Shown: positions 47,801 through 55,486 of the stretch, one piece after another
Layout: the number at the start of each line of letters is the position of its first letter
Numbering within the stretch: position 1 is the first letter of the stretch
Source: Actinotalea subterranea
GTDB taxonomy: Bacteria; Actinomycetota; Actinomycetes; Actinomycetales; Cellulomonadaceae
NCBI RefSeq assembly: GCF_008364845.1
Contig: NZ_VTTP01000004.1
Coordinates: 186,001-250,000 of the forward strand
Reading direction: 5' to 3'
DNA length: 64,000 nt
Position numbers and translations under genes: made by a program
Notes under the pieces: generated by a model
What the model was told of the DNA's origin: nothing
Database searches by the model: none
Seen by the model: the letters and a program-made list of their open reading frames with translations, nothing else

Positions 47801-48312
47801 GGTCGCCGATGTGGGCGCAGCTCGCGTCGGTCGGGCCCGTCGTCGTCGTCCCGGACGGTGCCGAGGCGGGCGTGGCCGACGCGTTCGACCTCGAGCTCGC
47901 GAGCGAGCGGACGTCCGGGCCGTCGGTGGACCACGGGGCCGACGACGCGCGCGTGGTCACGACCCCCGCCGTCGTGCGCGCCGCCGTGCCCGGTGTGCCG
48001 GAGCGCTGGGTCGAGCACGAGGACCTGCGGGTCGACGGCCAGGAGGTCGAGTGGTGGGTCGACGCGTCCGGTGAGGTCCACGCGGCGACCACCGCGGGCC
48101 TCGCACGCGGCCTCGCCCACGTGGCCGGCTGGTCGCACCGCCACCTGATCGGCGCGCTGCTGACGGACCCGGGGGCGCGTGACGCCGCGCTGCTCGACGC
48201 GGCCGGTGATGACGCACGCAGCGTGGGCGACGCTCAGGACGCCACCCCGGGCGACCGCGCCGGGGACGCACCCGGCCACGGCCCGGGGCGAACGGTCGGG
48301 CCCGTCGCGTGA
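44893..48312 (+). CDS. Hsp90/sacsin-type N-terminal ATPase domain protein
   Basis: Very large soluble protein of 1139 residues. The N-terminal GHKL ATPase has the N-box in YYRDRVVVELAQNARDAAAR, the NTGAPLDADGVASLASLRAS segment and the glycine lid VGRFGVGFAAVRAVADEV, as in sacsin and Hsp90-like actinobacterial proteins. Between them lies an insertion of Gly/Thr/Ala repeats. The remaining 900 residues are Ala/Asp/Val-rich with no motif I recognise. GTG 44893 overlaps the DUF3027 stop (GTGA), and the MFS start overlaps its own stop the same way. Probably a chaperone or an ATP-driven clamp; the client is unknown. Confidence 0.85.
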   Translation: MTADPFGTARLRSAVLDAWSASPARFREDANAEEDHARGYYRDRVVVELAQNARDAAARRGVPGRLLLRLRTTPDGRGTLVALNTGAPLDADGVASLASLRASAKRDADATITRGTAGTAGTAGAGGAGGAGAMGTVPAVDTGTVGRFGVGFAAVRAVADEVTVVTRADGSPTAPPAHTAVHFSVARTAEALRSAAPALAAEVARRGGSLPALRLPFAGPHEGVGGDVLEGVWDTAVVLELRDASAVRAVRDQLAAVGDPLLLALPGLDTVEADADGDLRVVADVRRRWVVATRSGLLDTSLLADRPVEERDRRAWQVTWAVPRPTGGELARATTAPWPAVVHAPTPTDEPCTVPALLVATFPLDPARRHVAPGGLTDALVGHAGRVWVDLLEACRDAGEDPAPDPLDLVPTGLPAGALDAALREVVVEASRTAPVLLPVDGGPAFAARDALVLDGPGADDRAVVEAVGAWVPNLVDLDPRHRTLVGVLRIARTDLADVVHGLPTLEPARQRVLYEAFAHADAATLEQLATLPVPLVDGRTVRGARGLVLVDADVPADVLRTLAAWGLRIVDPGAAHPVLERLGATRAGVAGLLRHPVVRQQVLDADPDEPDDELPGDEPVAEVVLGLVGAALDAGVHLDPAPWWGELLLRADDGDMAPARGLVRPGSDAAHWFDPDVLPEVAADLVERWGPALDVVGVRSGLTVVRLGAPAASARTGAHPGAGAGPEATGPGERLEEDDELLTEALPGWDGYVALLEDAGVEDVTELELLAVADLDAVRPERWVDVLVALASGDARRALLQRVRPPDARRAPGGLPSYTAWWLRERSGLGLGRPFLAEASERATDGSRPGPDTSERPAHGSGRAARADAQVGVVALLGPPPAVLAGLDDAVLRALGGVTSVDALPAADWPAVLDVLPPVGRPVDAVTATQVWRGLVRVADEGLELDVDRLPAIVDGAPTMVAAEDVAVGSPMWAQLASVGPVVVVPDGAEAGVADAFDLELASERTSGPSVDHGADDARVVTTPAVVRAAVPGVPERWVEHEDLRVDGQEVEWWVDASGEVHAATTAGLARGLAHVAGWSHRHLIGALLTDPGARDAALLDAAGDDARSVGDAQDATPGDRAGDAPGHGPGRTVGPVA
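45233..45290 (+). repeat. Short tandem repeats inside the Hsp90-like gene
   Basis: Nine-base units of the type GGCACTGCG repeat three times and then degrade into GGGGGCGCT units. They encode a GTAGTAGTAGAGGAGGAGA loop between the N-box and the glycine lid. The DNA is prone to slippage, but each change of nine bases would keep frame. Confidence 0.85.
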
Positions 48313-49541
48313 GGCGCCGCCGCCTCCTGCTCGGGGTCTACCTCCCCGTCATGGTGTTCGAGGTCGGGATCGGCGCGATCCTGCCGGTCATCGCCCTGAG
48401 CGCGACGCGGCTCGGTGCCTCGCTCGCGGAGGCCGGGCTGGTCGTGTCGCTGCTCGCCGTCGGGCAGATCGTCGGAGACGTGCCCGCGGGCGCGGTGGCC
48501 GCGCGCCTGGGTGACCGGCGGGCGATGCTCGTCGCCGCGATCGCCTCGGTCGTGGTGCTCGCGGGTGCGGCGCTCTCGACGGAGCTGTGGGCGTTGGCGA
48601 CCTGCCTGCTCGTCCTCGGGGCCATCAACGCCGTGTTCATGCTCGCGCGCCACTCCTACCTCGCGGAGACGACGCCCGTCCTCGAGCGCGCCCGCGCCCT
48701 GTCGACGCTCGCCGGGCTCCAGCGCATCGGCACGTTCCTGGGCCCGTTCCTCGGCGCGGGACTCATGCACCTGTACGGCCTGCGTGCGGCGTGGTGGCTC
48801 GCCGTCGCCACGTCGCTCGTCGCGGCGCTCGTGGTCGCGCTCGTGCCCGACGGCGACCACACGGCCCGGACGGGCCCGCGTGTGCCGGCCTGGCAGGTGC
48901 TGCGCGAGCACCGCCACGTGTTCGCGACCCTCGGGCTCGCGGTGCTCATGGTCGGCGCGGTCCGGGGCAGCCGCCAGACGGTGCTGCCGCTGTGGGCCGA
49001 GCACCTGGGCCTCTCGCCGGCGACGACCAGCCTCGTCTTCGGGCTGTCGGGCGCCGTCGACATGCTGCTCTTCTACCCGGCGGGCCGGCTCATGGACCTG
49101 CGCGGGCGGCTGTGGACCGCGATCCCGTCGATGCTCGTGCTCGCCGTGGGGTTCGCGCTGCTGCCCCTGAGCTCCTCGGTGACGACGATCGCCTGGGCCG
49201 CGATGCTCATCGGCCTGGGCAACGGCATGGGCTCGGGCATCCTCATGACGATCGGCGCCGACGTCGCGCCACCGGCCGTGCGCGCGCAGTTCCTCGGCAT
49301 CTGGCGCCTGTGCCAGGACGCGGGCGGTGCGGCGGGTCCGCTCCTCGTGGCGGGCGGTGCGGCGCTCGGCTCGCTCGCCGCGGGCATCTGGGCGATGGCG
49401 GGCGTGAGCGTCGCGAGCGCCGCAGGGCTGGCGCGCTGGGCCCCGCGGTTCTCGGCGCACGCGACGCGGGGGCCTGGTGCGCCGGGTGAGCAGGGTGCGC
49501 CGGGTGAGCAGGGTGCGCCGCCGACGGCAGCGGACGGCTGA
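48309..49541 (+). CDS. MFS transporter
   Basis: Major facilitator carrier of 410 residues with about twelve spans. The A-motif-like loop GDVPAGAVAARLGDRRAML lies between spans 2 and 3, and the second half carries FYPAGRLMDLRGRLW. Likely a proton-driven exporter; the substrate is unknown. The start GTG 48309 overlaps the Hsp90-like stop (GTGA), closing the four-gene operon begun at 43549. The cytoplasmic C-terminus contains two perfect 18-base repeats (period 18, 49476-49511) coding GAPGEQ. Confidence 0.88.
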   Translation: MRRRRLLLGVYLPVMVFEVGIGAILPVIALSATRLGASLAEAGLVVSLLAVGQIVGDVPAGAVAARLGDRRAMLVAAIASVVVLAGAALSTELWALATCLLVLGAINAVFMLARHSYLAETTPVLERARALSTLAGLQRIGTFLGPFLGAGLMHLYGLRAAWWLAVATSLVAALVVALVPDGDHTARTGPRVPAWQVLREHRHVFATLGLAVLMVGAVRGSRQTVLPLWAEHLGLSPATTSLVFGLSGAVDMLLFYPAGRLMDLRGRLWTAIPSMLVLAVGFALLPLSSSVTTIAWAAMLIGLGNGMGSGILMTIGADVAPPAVRAQFLGIWRLCQDAGGAAGPLLVAGGAALGSLAAGIWAMAGVSVASAAGLARWAPRFSAHATRGPGAPGEQGAPGEQGAPPTAADG

Positions 49542-49577
49542 CGCAGGGGGTGCGGTGGTGGCCTCTGGGGAAGCCGG

Positions 49578-49853
49578 TCAGCGACGACGACGGCGGCGGT
49601 GCTCCCAGAGCAGGGCGAGGAAGCCGAGCCCGGCACCCGTCGCGCACGTCGCGACGCTGCGGCCCGTGACCTCGCCCTGGAGCGCGAGGACGGCCGCGAC
49701 GCCGAGGGCGACGAACCACGCGCCGATGCCGATCCAGAAGACGATCCGCAGGTCGATCTCGACGGGCGTGAGCGAGCTGGGCTCGGCGAGCGACGCGAGC
49801 CTCGTCCGACGCGCGGGCCGAGCGTCCGGTCGGTCCTGCGGCGCGGTGCTCAC
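49578..49853 (-). CDS. DUF2530 small membrane protein
   Basis: Protein of 91 residues of the actinobacterial DUF2530 family. A hydrophilic basic N-terminus is followed by LTPVEIDLRIVFWIGIGAWFVALGVAAVLAL and a second span ATCATGAGLGFLALLW, ending in a run of six arginines. Function unknown. It lies nine bases downstream of the VanZ-like gene on the same strand and converges with the MFS gene, as I recall for its counterpart near the MFS gene in mycobacteria. Confidence 0.85.
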   Translation of the reverse strand: MSTAPQDRPDARPARRTRLASLAEPSSLTPVEIDLRIVFWIGIGAWFVALGVAAVLALQGEVTGRSVATCATGAGLGFLALLWEHRRRRRR

Positions 49854-49862
49854 GTGGCCAGC

Positions 49863-50387
49863 CTATCGAGCGGCGCGGGCGGCCTCGTCGGGCTTCACGG
49901 CGCCCCCCGTCCGGCTCACGGTGTCGCCTGCGGCGTCCTGTCCACCCGCGTCCGCCGTGCATGCCGTGCGTGCAGCCGTCCGCCGTGCGAGGAGCGCGAG
50001 CAGCGCGACACCTGTCGCGGCGCCGAGCGTGTTCATGGCGACGTCCTGGAGCGTCGGGACGCGTTCGGGGAGGAACGCGAGCTGCGAGAGCTCGATGAGG
50101 GCCGAGGAGCCGGCGCCCAGCAGCACGGCGACCCGCAGGCGGACGCCGGTCACGGGAGGGACGAGCAGCCCGAAAGGCACGAACATCGCAACGTTGGCGA
50201 CGGCCTCGACGACGGGTACTCCGATCGCCTGCGGCAGGCCGTGGGCGTGCGCCCACGCGAGCACGGAGTCGAGCCAGTCGAACGCGGGCTCGTCCCCGAG
50301 CCGGGGCCACAGCGTCAGGCGCAGGACGACGAGGAGGTAGGCGACGAGGAGCACCCGCAGGAGCACGGTCCGGGTCCGCGCGCTCAT
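49863..50387 (-). CDS. VanZ-like family membrane protein
   Basis: Membrane protein of 174 residues with four predicted spans. LLRVLLVAYLLVVLRLTLWPR, VAMFVPFGLLVPP and the charged pocket SSALIELSQLAFLPERVPTLQDVAMNTLGAATG match the VanZ-like family, named for a teicoplanin-resistance protein whose mechanism is unclear. The GERVP-like PERVPTLQD motif is intact. The C-terminus is hydrophilic. ATG 50387 was chosen over a start nine codons upstream. It is divergent from the permease at 50436. Confidence 0.88.
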   Translation of the reverse strand: MSARTRTVLLRVLLVAYLLVVLRLTLWPRLGDEPAFDWLDSVLAWAHAHGLPQAIGVPVVEAVANVAMFVPFGLLVPPVTGVRLRVAVLLGAGSSALIELSQLAFLPERVPTLQDVAMNTLGAATGVALLALLARRTAARTACTADAGGQDAAGDTVSRTGGAVKPDEAARAAR

Positions 50388-50435
50388 GCATGAACCTGCA
50401 CGCGGCTGTAACAAATCTCTGCCACTCTTGGCGCC

Positions 50436-51929
50436 ATGACGCAGACCTCCACCCCTCCGTCGACCCGCCCGGTGGGTGGCCTCGACCGCTTCTTCAAGAT
50501 CACCGAGCGCGGCTCGACCATCGGGACCGAGGTCCGCGGTGGTCTGGTGACCTTCTTCACGATGAGCTACATCATCGTCCTCAACCCGCTGATCATCGGG
50601 ACGGTGCCCGACGGTACGGGGCAGTTCCTCGGCGGCGGGGACGCGCCGAACATCGCGATGGTCGCCGCGACGACGGCGCTCGTCGCCGGCGTGCTGTCGA
50701 TCCTCATGGGCGTCATCGCGAACTTCCCCCTCGCGCTCGCGGCGGGCCTGGGCCTGAACGCCGTCGTCGCGTACTCGATCGCGTCTCTCGAGGACATGAC
50801 GTGGGCCGACGCGATGGGCATCGTCGTGCTCGAGGGCCTGATCATCCTGGTGCTCGTCCTCACGGGGTTCCGGGCGGCCGTGTTCCGCGCCGTGCCGATC
50901 GAGATCAAGACGGCCATCAGCGTCGGCATCGGCCTCTTCATCGCGTTCATCGGCCTGTTCGACGCCGGCTTCATCCGGATCCCGGGGAGCCAGGCGACGC
51001 CCGTCGAGCTCGGGCTCGGCGGCTCGCTCTCCGGCTGGCCCATCCTCGTCTTCGTCGTAGGCCTCCTGCTCGCGATCATCCTCATGGTCCGCAAGGTGCG
51101 CGGCGCCATCCTCATCGCGATCCTCACCTCGACCGTGCTCGCGGTGATCATCGAGGCTGTCGCCAAGGTGGGTCCGCAGTCGTTCGACGAGGCGGGCAAC
51201 CCGGTCAACCCCACCGGCTGGGAGCTCAACACCCCCGCGATCCCCGAGGACGGGCTCATCGCGACGCCCGACTTCGGCCTGCTCGGTCAGTTCTCGCTGT
51301 TCGGCTCGATCGAGAAGGTCGGCATCGTCGCGGTCCTGCTGCTCGTGTTCTCGATCATGCTGGCGGACTTCTTCGACACGATGGGCACCATGGTCGCCGT
51401 CGGCGGCGAGGCCGGGCTGCTCGACGAGGGCGGCAACCCGCCGAAGTCCAAGCAGATCCTCATCGTCGACTCGGTGGCCGCGGCGGCCGGTGGCGCGGCG
51501 AGCGTCTCCTCCAACACGAGCTACATCGAGTCCGCGGCGGGCGTCGGCGACGGCGCGCGCACGGGTCTCGCCTCGGTGGTCACGGGCATCGCGTTCCTGC
51601 TCGCGACCTTCCTGTCACCGGTCGTCGACATGGTGCCGTTCGAGGCGGCGACGCCGGCCCTCGTCGTCGTCGGGTTCCTCATGGTCATGCAGGTCTCGGG
51701 CATCGACTGGAAGAACTACGAGGTCGCGATCCCCGCGTTCCTGACCATCGTGCTCATGCCGTTCACGTACTCGATCACCGCGGGCATGGGCGCGGGCTTC
51801 ATCGCGTTCGTCGTCATCAAGGTCGCGGTCGGCAAGGTCAAGGCCGTCCACCCGCTCATGTGGGTCGCGGCGCTGCTGTTCGTCGCGTACTTCACGCTCG
51901 GCCCGATCAAGGCCCTCATCGGCCTCTGA
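50436..51929 (+). CDS. NCS2 family purine permease (AzgA/PbuG-like)
   Basis: Uptake carrier of 497 residues for hypoxanthine, guanine or adenine. The N-terminal LDRFFKITERGSTIGTEVRGGLVTFFTMSYIIVLNP is diagnostic, followed by NFPLALAAGLGLNAVVAYSI and DFFDTMGTMVAVGGEAGLLDE, the family substrate-site motifs, and the SSNTSYIESAAGVGDGARTGLASV block. About 12-14 spans. There is no purine riboswitch in the 48 bases upstream. A perfect-dyad terminator follows the stop. Confidence 0.94.
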   Translation: MTQTSTPPSTRPVGGLDRFFKITERGSTIGTEVRGGLVTFFTMSYIIVLNPLIIGTVPDGTGQFLGGGDAPNIAMVAATTALVAGVLSILMGVIANFPLALAAGLGLNAVVAYSIASLEDMTWADAMGIVVLEGLIILVLVLTGFRAAVFRAVPIEIKTAISVGIGLFIAFIGLFDAGFIRIPGSQATPVELGLGGSLSGWPILVFVVGLLLAIILMVRKVRGAILIAILTSTVLAVIIEAVAKVGPQSFDEAGNPVNPTGWELNTPAIPEDGLIATPDFGLLGQFSLFGSIEKVGIVAVLLLVFSIMLADFFDTMGTMVAVGGEAGLLDEGGNPPKSKQILIVDSVAAAAGGAASVSSNTSYIESAAGVGDGARTGLASVVTGIAFLLATFLSPVVDMVPFEAATPALVVVGFLMVMQVSGIDWKNYEVAIPAFLTIVLMPFTYSITAGMGAGFIAFVVIKVAVGKVKAVHPLMWVAALLFVAYFTLGPIKALIGL

Positions 51930-51937
51930 CCTCCCGC

Positions 51938-51971
51938 GACGGCCCCGGCAGCACGTGCTGCCGGGGCCGTC
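51938..51971 (+). terminator. Perfect dyad terminator after the permease
   Basis: GACGGCCCCGGCAGCAC (51938-51954) is directly followed by its exact complement (51955-51971), so up to 17 pairs minus the loop. It begins nine bases after the permease stop. Confidence 0.9.
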
Positions 51972-52032
51972 GTCATGCGCAGGCCGACCCGTGGCGACCG
52001 GGTGAACCTGGGCTCCCGGAGCCGTTCACGGG

Positions 52033-52050
52033 TGTCCGGTATGGGACGAT
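52033..52050 (+). promoter_or_regulatory. Shared 18-base element before ugd
   Basis: TGTCCGGTATGGGACGAT, ending 25 bases before the ugd start. It matches TGTCCGTTATGCGACGAT at 55463-55480 in 16 of 18 positions. The end GACGAT may act as -10; the whole may be a regulator site or an alternative sigma-factor promoter. Confidence 0.5.
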
Positions 52051-52075
52051 TCGGGCGCGACCTGAGGAGGCTGAC

Positions 52076-53389
52076 GTGCGCATCTCTGTCATCGGCTGTG
52101 GGTACCTGGGTGCGGTGCACGCGGCGTGCATGGCGCAGCTGGGCCACGACGTCGTCGGTCTCGACGTCGACGAGGCCAAGATCGCCCGGCTGACGCGCGC
52201 GGAGGCGCCGTTCTTCGAGCCGGGGCTCCCCGAGCTGCTCCAGGAGTCGATGGCGACGGGCCGGCTGCGGTTCACGAGCGACCCGGCCGAGGTCGCGGGC
52301 GCGCGCGTGCACTTCGTGTGCGTCGGCACGCCGCAGAAGCGTGGTGAGCACGCGGCGGACCTGCGCTACGTCGAGGCCGCCGTCCAGGCGCTGCTGCCGC
52401 ACCTCGCGCCCGGCGACGTCGTCGTCGGCAAGTCGACGGTGCCCGTGGGCACTGCCGAGGTGATCGCCGAGCAGGTGGCGGCCGTCCAGCCCGAGGCGAC
52501 GGTGGTGTGGAACCCCGAGTTCCTGCGCGAGGGCTTCGCGGTCCAGGACACGCTGCACCCGGACCGGATCGTCTACGGCCTGCCGCCGGGTCCGGCGGGG
52601 GAGCGGGCGCGCGCGCTGCTCGACGAGGTGTACGCGACGCCGCTGGCTGACGGGACCCCGCAGGTCGTGACCGACTACGCGACGGCTCAGCTCGTCAAGG
52701 TCGCGGCGAACTCGTTCCTCGCGACCAAGATCTCCTTCATCAACGCGATGGCCGAGCTGTGCGAGGCGACGGGCGCCGACGTCACCCAGCTCGCCGACGC
52801 GATCGGGCACGACGAGCGCATCGGCCGCCGCTTCCTGAACGCGGGGCTCGGGTTCGGGGGCGGGTGCCTGCCCAAGGACATCCGGGCGTTCATGGCCCGT
52901 GCGGGCGAGCTGGGTGTGGACCAGGCGCTGTCGTTCCTGCGCGAGGTCGACTCGATCAACATGCGCCGCCGCGTACGGATGGTCGACCTGGCCCGCGAGG
53001 TCTGCCAGGGGTCGATCGTCGGCCGGCGGGTCGCGGTGCTCGGTGCCGCGTTCAAGCCCGACAGCGACGACATCCGTGACTCGCCCGCCCTGAGCGTCGC
53101 CGCGCAGATGGGTCTGCAGGGCGCGACGGTCGTCGTCACGGACCCGCAGGCCCTCGAGAACGCGGAGCGCGTGTGGCCGGACCTCACGTACGCCGCGACC
53201 GCGTACGAGGCGGCCAAGGACGCGGACGTCGTGGTGCTCGCAACGGAGTGGAAGCAGTACCGCGAGCTCGACCCCGTGGAGTTCGGCGCAGTCGTCGCGG
53301 GGAAGCGCATCGTCGACGGCCGCAACGTCCTCGACCCCGCGCAGTGGCGTGCGGCCGGCTGGGTGTACCGCGCGCTCGGTCGCCCCTGA
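52076..53389 (+). CDS. ugd: UDP-glucose 6-dehydrogenase
   Basis: NAD-dependent enzyme of 437 residues that oxidises UDP-glucose twice to UDP-glucuronate, a precursor of acidic exopolysaccharides. The N-terminal Rossmann motif is VIGCGYLGAVHAACMAQLGHDVVGLD, the catalytic cysteine lies in GFGGGCLPKDI, and the C-terminal UDP-binding domain has AAFKPDSDDIRDSPAL. GTG 52076 has a strong GAGGAGG seven bases upstream. The 18-base element at 52033 is shared with the DUF4012 gene, which suggests common regulation of polysaccharide functions. Confidence 0.95.
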   Translation: MRISVIGCGYLGAVHAACMAQLGHDVVGLDVDEAKIARLTRAEAPFFEPGLPELLQESMATGRLRFTSDPAEVAGARVHFVCVGTPQKRGEHAADLRYVEAAVQALLPHLAPGDVVVGKSTVPVGTAEVIAEQVAAVQPEATVVWNPEFLREGFAVQDTLHPDRIVYGLPPGPAGERARALLDEVYATPLADGTPQVVTDYATAQLVKVAANSFLATKISFINAMAELCEATGADVTQLADAIGHDERIGRRFLNAGLGFGGGCLPKDIRAFMARAGELGVDQALSFLREVDSINMRRRVRMVDLAREVCQGSIVGRRVAVLGAAFKPDSDDIRDSPALSVAAQMGLQGATVVVTDPQALENAERVWPDLTYAATAYEAAKDADVVVLATEWKQYRELDPVEFGAVVAGKRIVDGRNVLDPAQWRAAGWVYRALGRP

Positions 53390-53560
53390 CGCCGAAGCCC
53401 GCCGCGTGCTGAGGTGCACGCGCGGTGCGCGACCGGCGTGCTCGGGCCGGTCCGAGTGGCGCGCAGCCGGCGCGCGGGCCTGCCGCGCGTGCCGTACGTC
53501 CGGTGTGGGCCGATGTGCGCGGTTCGTCGCGCGACGGAGGTCACACCGTCGCACGTATCC

Positions 53561-53584
53561 TTACCCGAGGTAATGACCTAAGAT
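53561..53584 (+). promoter_or_regulatory. marR promoter with operator palindrome
   Basis: TTACC-CGA-GGTAA (53561-53573) is a perfect palindrome lying just before the -10 box TAAGAT (53579-53584). The ATG follows the -10 by six bases, so the mRNA starts at or next to it. The AT-rich palindrome stands out in this GC-rich DNA. A MarR protein binding between -35 and -10 would repress its own operon. Confidence 0.7.
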
Positions 53585-53590
53585 TGGTAC

Positions 53591-54073
53591 ATGCCTCCCG
53601 CTCCTGCGTCCTCCACGGCGACGGCGGGCCCGCCCGCGGTGTCGGCCGCGGCCTGCCGCCCCGCCGCTCTCGCGGGTGACCTGCGCGTCTCGCTCACCCG
53701 TGCCGTCCGCCGCCTGCGCATGGAGCGCAGCTCGGAGCGCATCACGGACGGCCAGTACTCCGCGCTCGCCGCCCTCTCCAACCGCGGGCCCATGACGCCG
53801 ACCGCGCTCGCCGACGACCAGCACGTCCAGCCGCCGCCCATGACGCGCATCGTCAACGCGCTCGCCGAGGCCGGGCTCGTGCGCCGCGACGAGCACCCGA
53901 CGGACCGCCGCCAGGTCGTCGTGTCGATCACCGACGCAGGGCAGGCCGAGGTCCGGGAGACGCGTCGGCGCCGCAATGAGTGGCTCGCCAAGCGCCTGGC
54001 CACCCTCGAGCCGGCCGAGCGTGAGGTCCTCGCGCAGGCCTCGGTCATCCTGGGGAGGCTCACCTCCTCGTGA
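53591..54073 (+). CDS. MarR family transcriptional regulator
   Basis: Winged-helix repressor of 160 residues. LAGDLRVSLTRAVRRLRMERSS starts the family fold; the recognition part is MTPTALADDQHVQPPPMTRIVNALAEAGLVRRDEHPTDRRQVVVSITDAG, with the wing DRRQ. The ligand is unknown. The 25-residue N-terminal Ala/Pro leader is extra. A leaderless mRNA is likely (TAAGAT six bases before ATG 53591), with a palindrome at 53561-53573 for self-control. The MFS exporter gene overlaps its stop (GTGA), so the pair is a typical efflux operon. Confidence 0.93.
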   Translation: MPPAPASSTATAGPPAVSAAACRPAALAGDLRVSLTRAVRRLRMERSSERITDGQYSALAALSNRGPMTPTALADDQHVQPPPMTRIVNALAEAGLVRRDEHPTDRRQVVVSITDAGQAEVRETRRRRNEWLAKRLATLEPAEREVLAQASVILGRLTSS

Positions 54074-55413
54074 GCCCCACGTTCGCCTCCCTCCGCTACG
54101 TCAACTACCGCCTGTGGTTCGCGGGCGCGCTCGTCGCCAACATCGGCACCTGGATGCAGCGCGTCGCGCAGGACTGGCTCGTCCTGACCGTCCTGACCGA
54201 GGACTCGGGCGTCGCCGTCGGCGTCGTCACCGCGCTGCAATTCGGCCCCGTCCTGTTCCTGTCCGCGTGGGCGGGTCTGCTCGCCGACCGCCTCGACCGC
54301 CGCAAGCTCCTCATCGCGACCCAGGTCGCGCAGGGCGTGCTCGCGGGCGCGCTCGGCCTGCTCGTGCTCAGCGGCCACGCCCAGCTGTGGCACGTGTACG
54401 TGTTCGCGGGCCTGCTGGGCTGCGTCTCGGCGATCGACGGACCCGCACGTCAGACCTTCGTGGCCGACATGGTCCCGCCCGAGCGGCTCTCCAACGCGGT
54501 CGGCCTCAACAGCGCCTCGTTCAACGCGGCGCGTCTGGTGGGCCCGGGGATCGCCGGCCTCGCGATCGCGTGGGTCGGCATCGGCTGGGTCTTCGTCATC
54601 AACGCGGTCACCTTCGCGTCGACGATCCTGGCGCTCACCCGGATGCGCAAGGACCTGCTCCAGACCGTGCCGCACAGCCCCCGTGGCAAGGGGCAGATCA
54701 GGGAAGGCATCGCCTACGTGCGCCGCCGCACGGACATCCTCGTCGTCATGGCCGTCGTCGGCGTCGTCAGCACGTTCGGGCTCAACTTCCAGCTCACGAG
54801 CGCGATGATGGCCCGCACGGAGTTCGGCCGCGGCGCCCAGGAGTACGGCCTGCTCGGCTCCGTCCTGGCCATCGGCTCGCTCACGGGTGCCCTGCTCGCG
54901 GCGCGCCGGGAGAGACCGCGGGTGCGCCTGGTCATCGGCTCGGCCCTGGCCTTCGGCGTCTCCACGGCGGTGCTCGCGCTCATGCCGACGTACGAGACGT
55001 ACATGCTCGCGTGCATCCCGGTGGGCTTCTCCTCCCTGACGATGCTCACCGCGGCGAACTCGACGATCCAGATGTCCACGAGCCCGACCATGCGCGGGCG
55101 CGTCATGTCCCTCTACATGGTGGTGTTCCTCGGCGCGACGCCCGTGGGATCGCCGTTCGTCGGCTGGGTGGCTGAGACGTTCGGTGCGCGCTGGTCGATC
55201 GGCGTCGGCTCCATCGCCGCGCTCCTCGTCGCCGGCGCCGCGGCCGTGTGGGCCGTGCGGAACTGGAACCTCGAGGTCAGGTACCGGTTCGGTGCCAGGC
55301 CGCACCTCCAGGTCCGCTACCGCGACCGGGAGCGCCAGCTCGAGGAGGCGCGCGCCGACGCCGCCCGTGCGCTCGGCGCGCAGGACGCCACGGACCGGGC
55401 GACGACGGCCTGA
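54070..55413 (+). CDS. MFS efflux transporter
   Basis: Carrier of 447 residues with about eleven or twelve spans, of the MFS_3/EntS-like type. SLRYVNYRLWFAGALVANIGTWMQRVAQDWLVL and LADRLDRRKLLIATQ (A motif) are typical; TSPTMRGRVMSLYMVVFLGATPVGSPFVGWVAE is the conserved C-terminal half. It probably exports a drug-like or siderophore-like compound, with expression controlled by the MarR protein encoded directly upstream (GTGA overlap). The cytoplasmic tail of about 60 residues is Arg/Glu-rich and predicted helical. Confidence 0.92.
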   Translation: MSPTFASLRYVNYRLWFAGALVANIGTWMQRVAQDWLVLTVLTEDSGVAVGVVTALQFGPVLFLSAWAGLLADRLDRRKLLIATQVAQGVLAGALGLLVLSGHAQLWHVYVFAGLLGCVSAIDGPARQTFVADMVPPERLSNAVGLNSASFNAARLVGPGIAGLAIAWVGIGWVFVINAVTFASTILALTRMRKDLLQTVPHSPRGKGQIREGIAYVRRRTDILVVMAVVGVVSTFGLNFQLTSAMMARTEFGRGAQEYGLLGSVLAIGSLTGALLAARRERPRVRLVIGSALAFGVSTAVLALMPTYETYMLACIPVGFSSLTMLTAANSTIQMSTSPTMRGRVMSLYMVVFLGATPVGSPFVGWVAETFGARWSIGVGSIAALLVAGAAAVWAVRNWNLEVRYRFGARPHLQVRYRDRERQLEEARADAARALGAQDATDRATTA

Positions 55414-55462
55414 CTTCACCCGCCCGTGGCCCGGTGGGTGCCCGGCGGCGCACGGGTCGGCA

Positions 55463-55480
55463 TGTCCGTTATGCGACGAT
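55463..55480 (+). promoter_or_regulatory. Shared 18-base element before the DUF4012 gene
   Basis: TGTCCGTTATGCGACGAT, ending six bases before GTG 55487, so GACGAT would be the -10 of a leaderless transcript. Two mismatches to the copy at 52033-52050 before ugd. Confidence 0.5.
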
Positions 55481-55486
55481 CAAGGG

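Noticed and set aside
44302-48279. Open frame of 1325 codons on the minus strand
   Set aside because: It lies wholly opposite the DUF3027 and Hsp90-like genes. Its translation is Arg/Gly/Val-rich without any domain, a usual antisense shadow in very GC-rich DNA.
50388-50435. Purine riboswitch before the NCS2 permease
   Set aside because: Only 48 bases lie between the divergent genes, and no purine-aptamer motif is visible.
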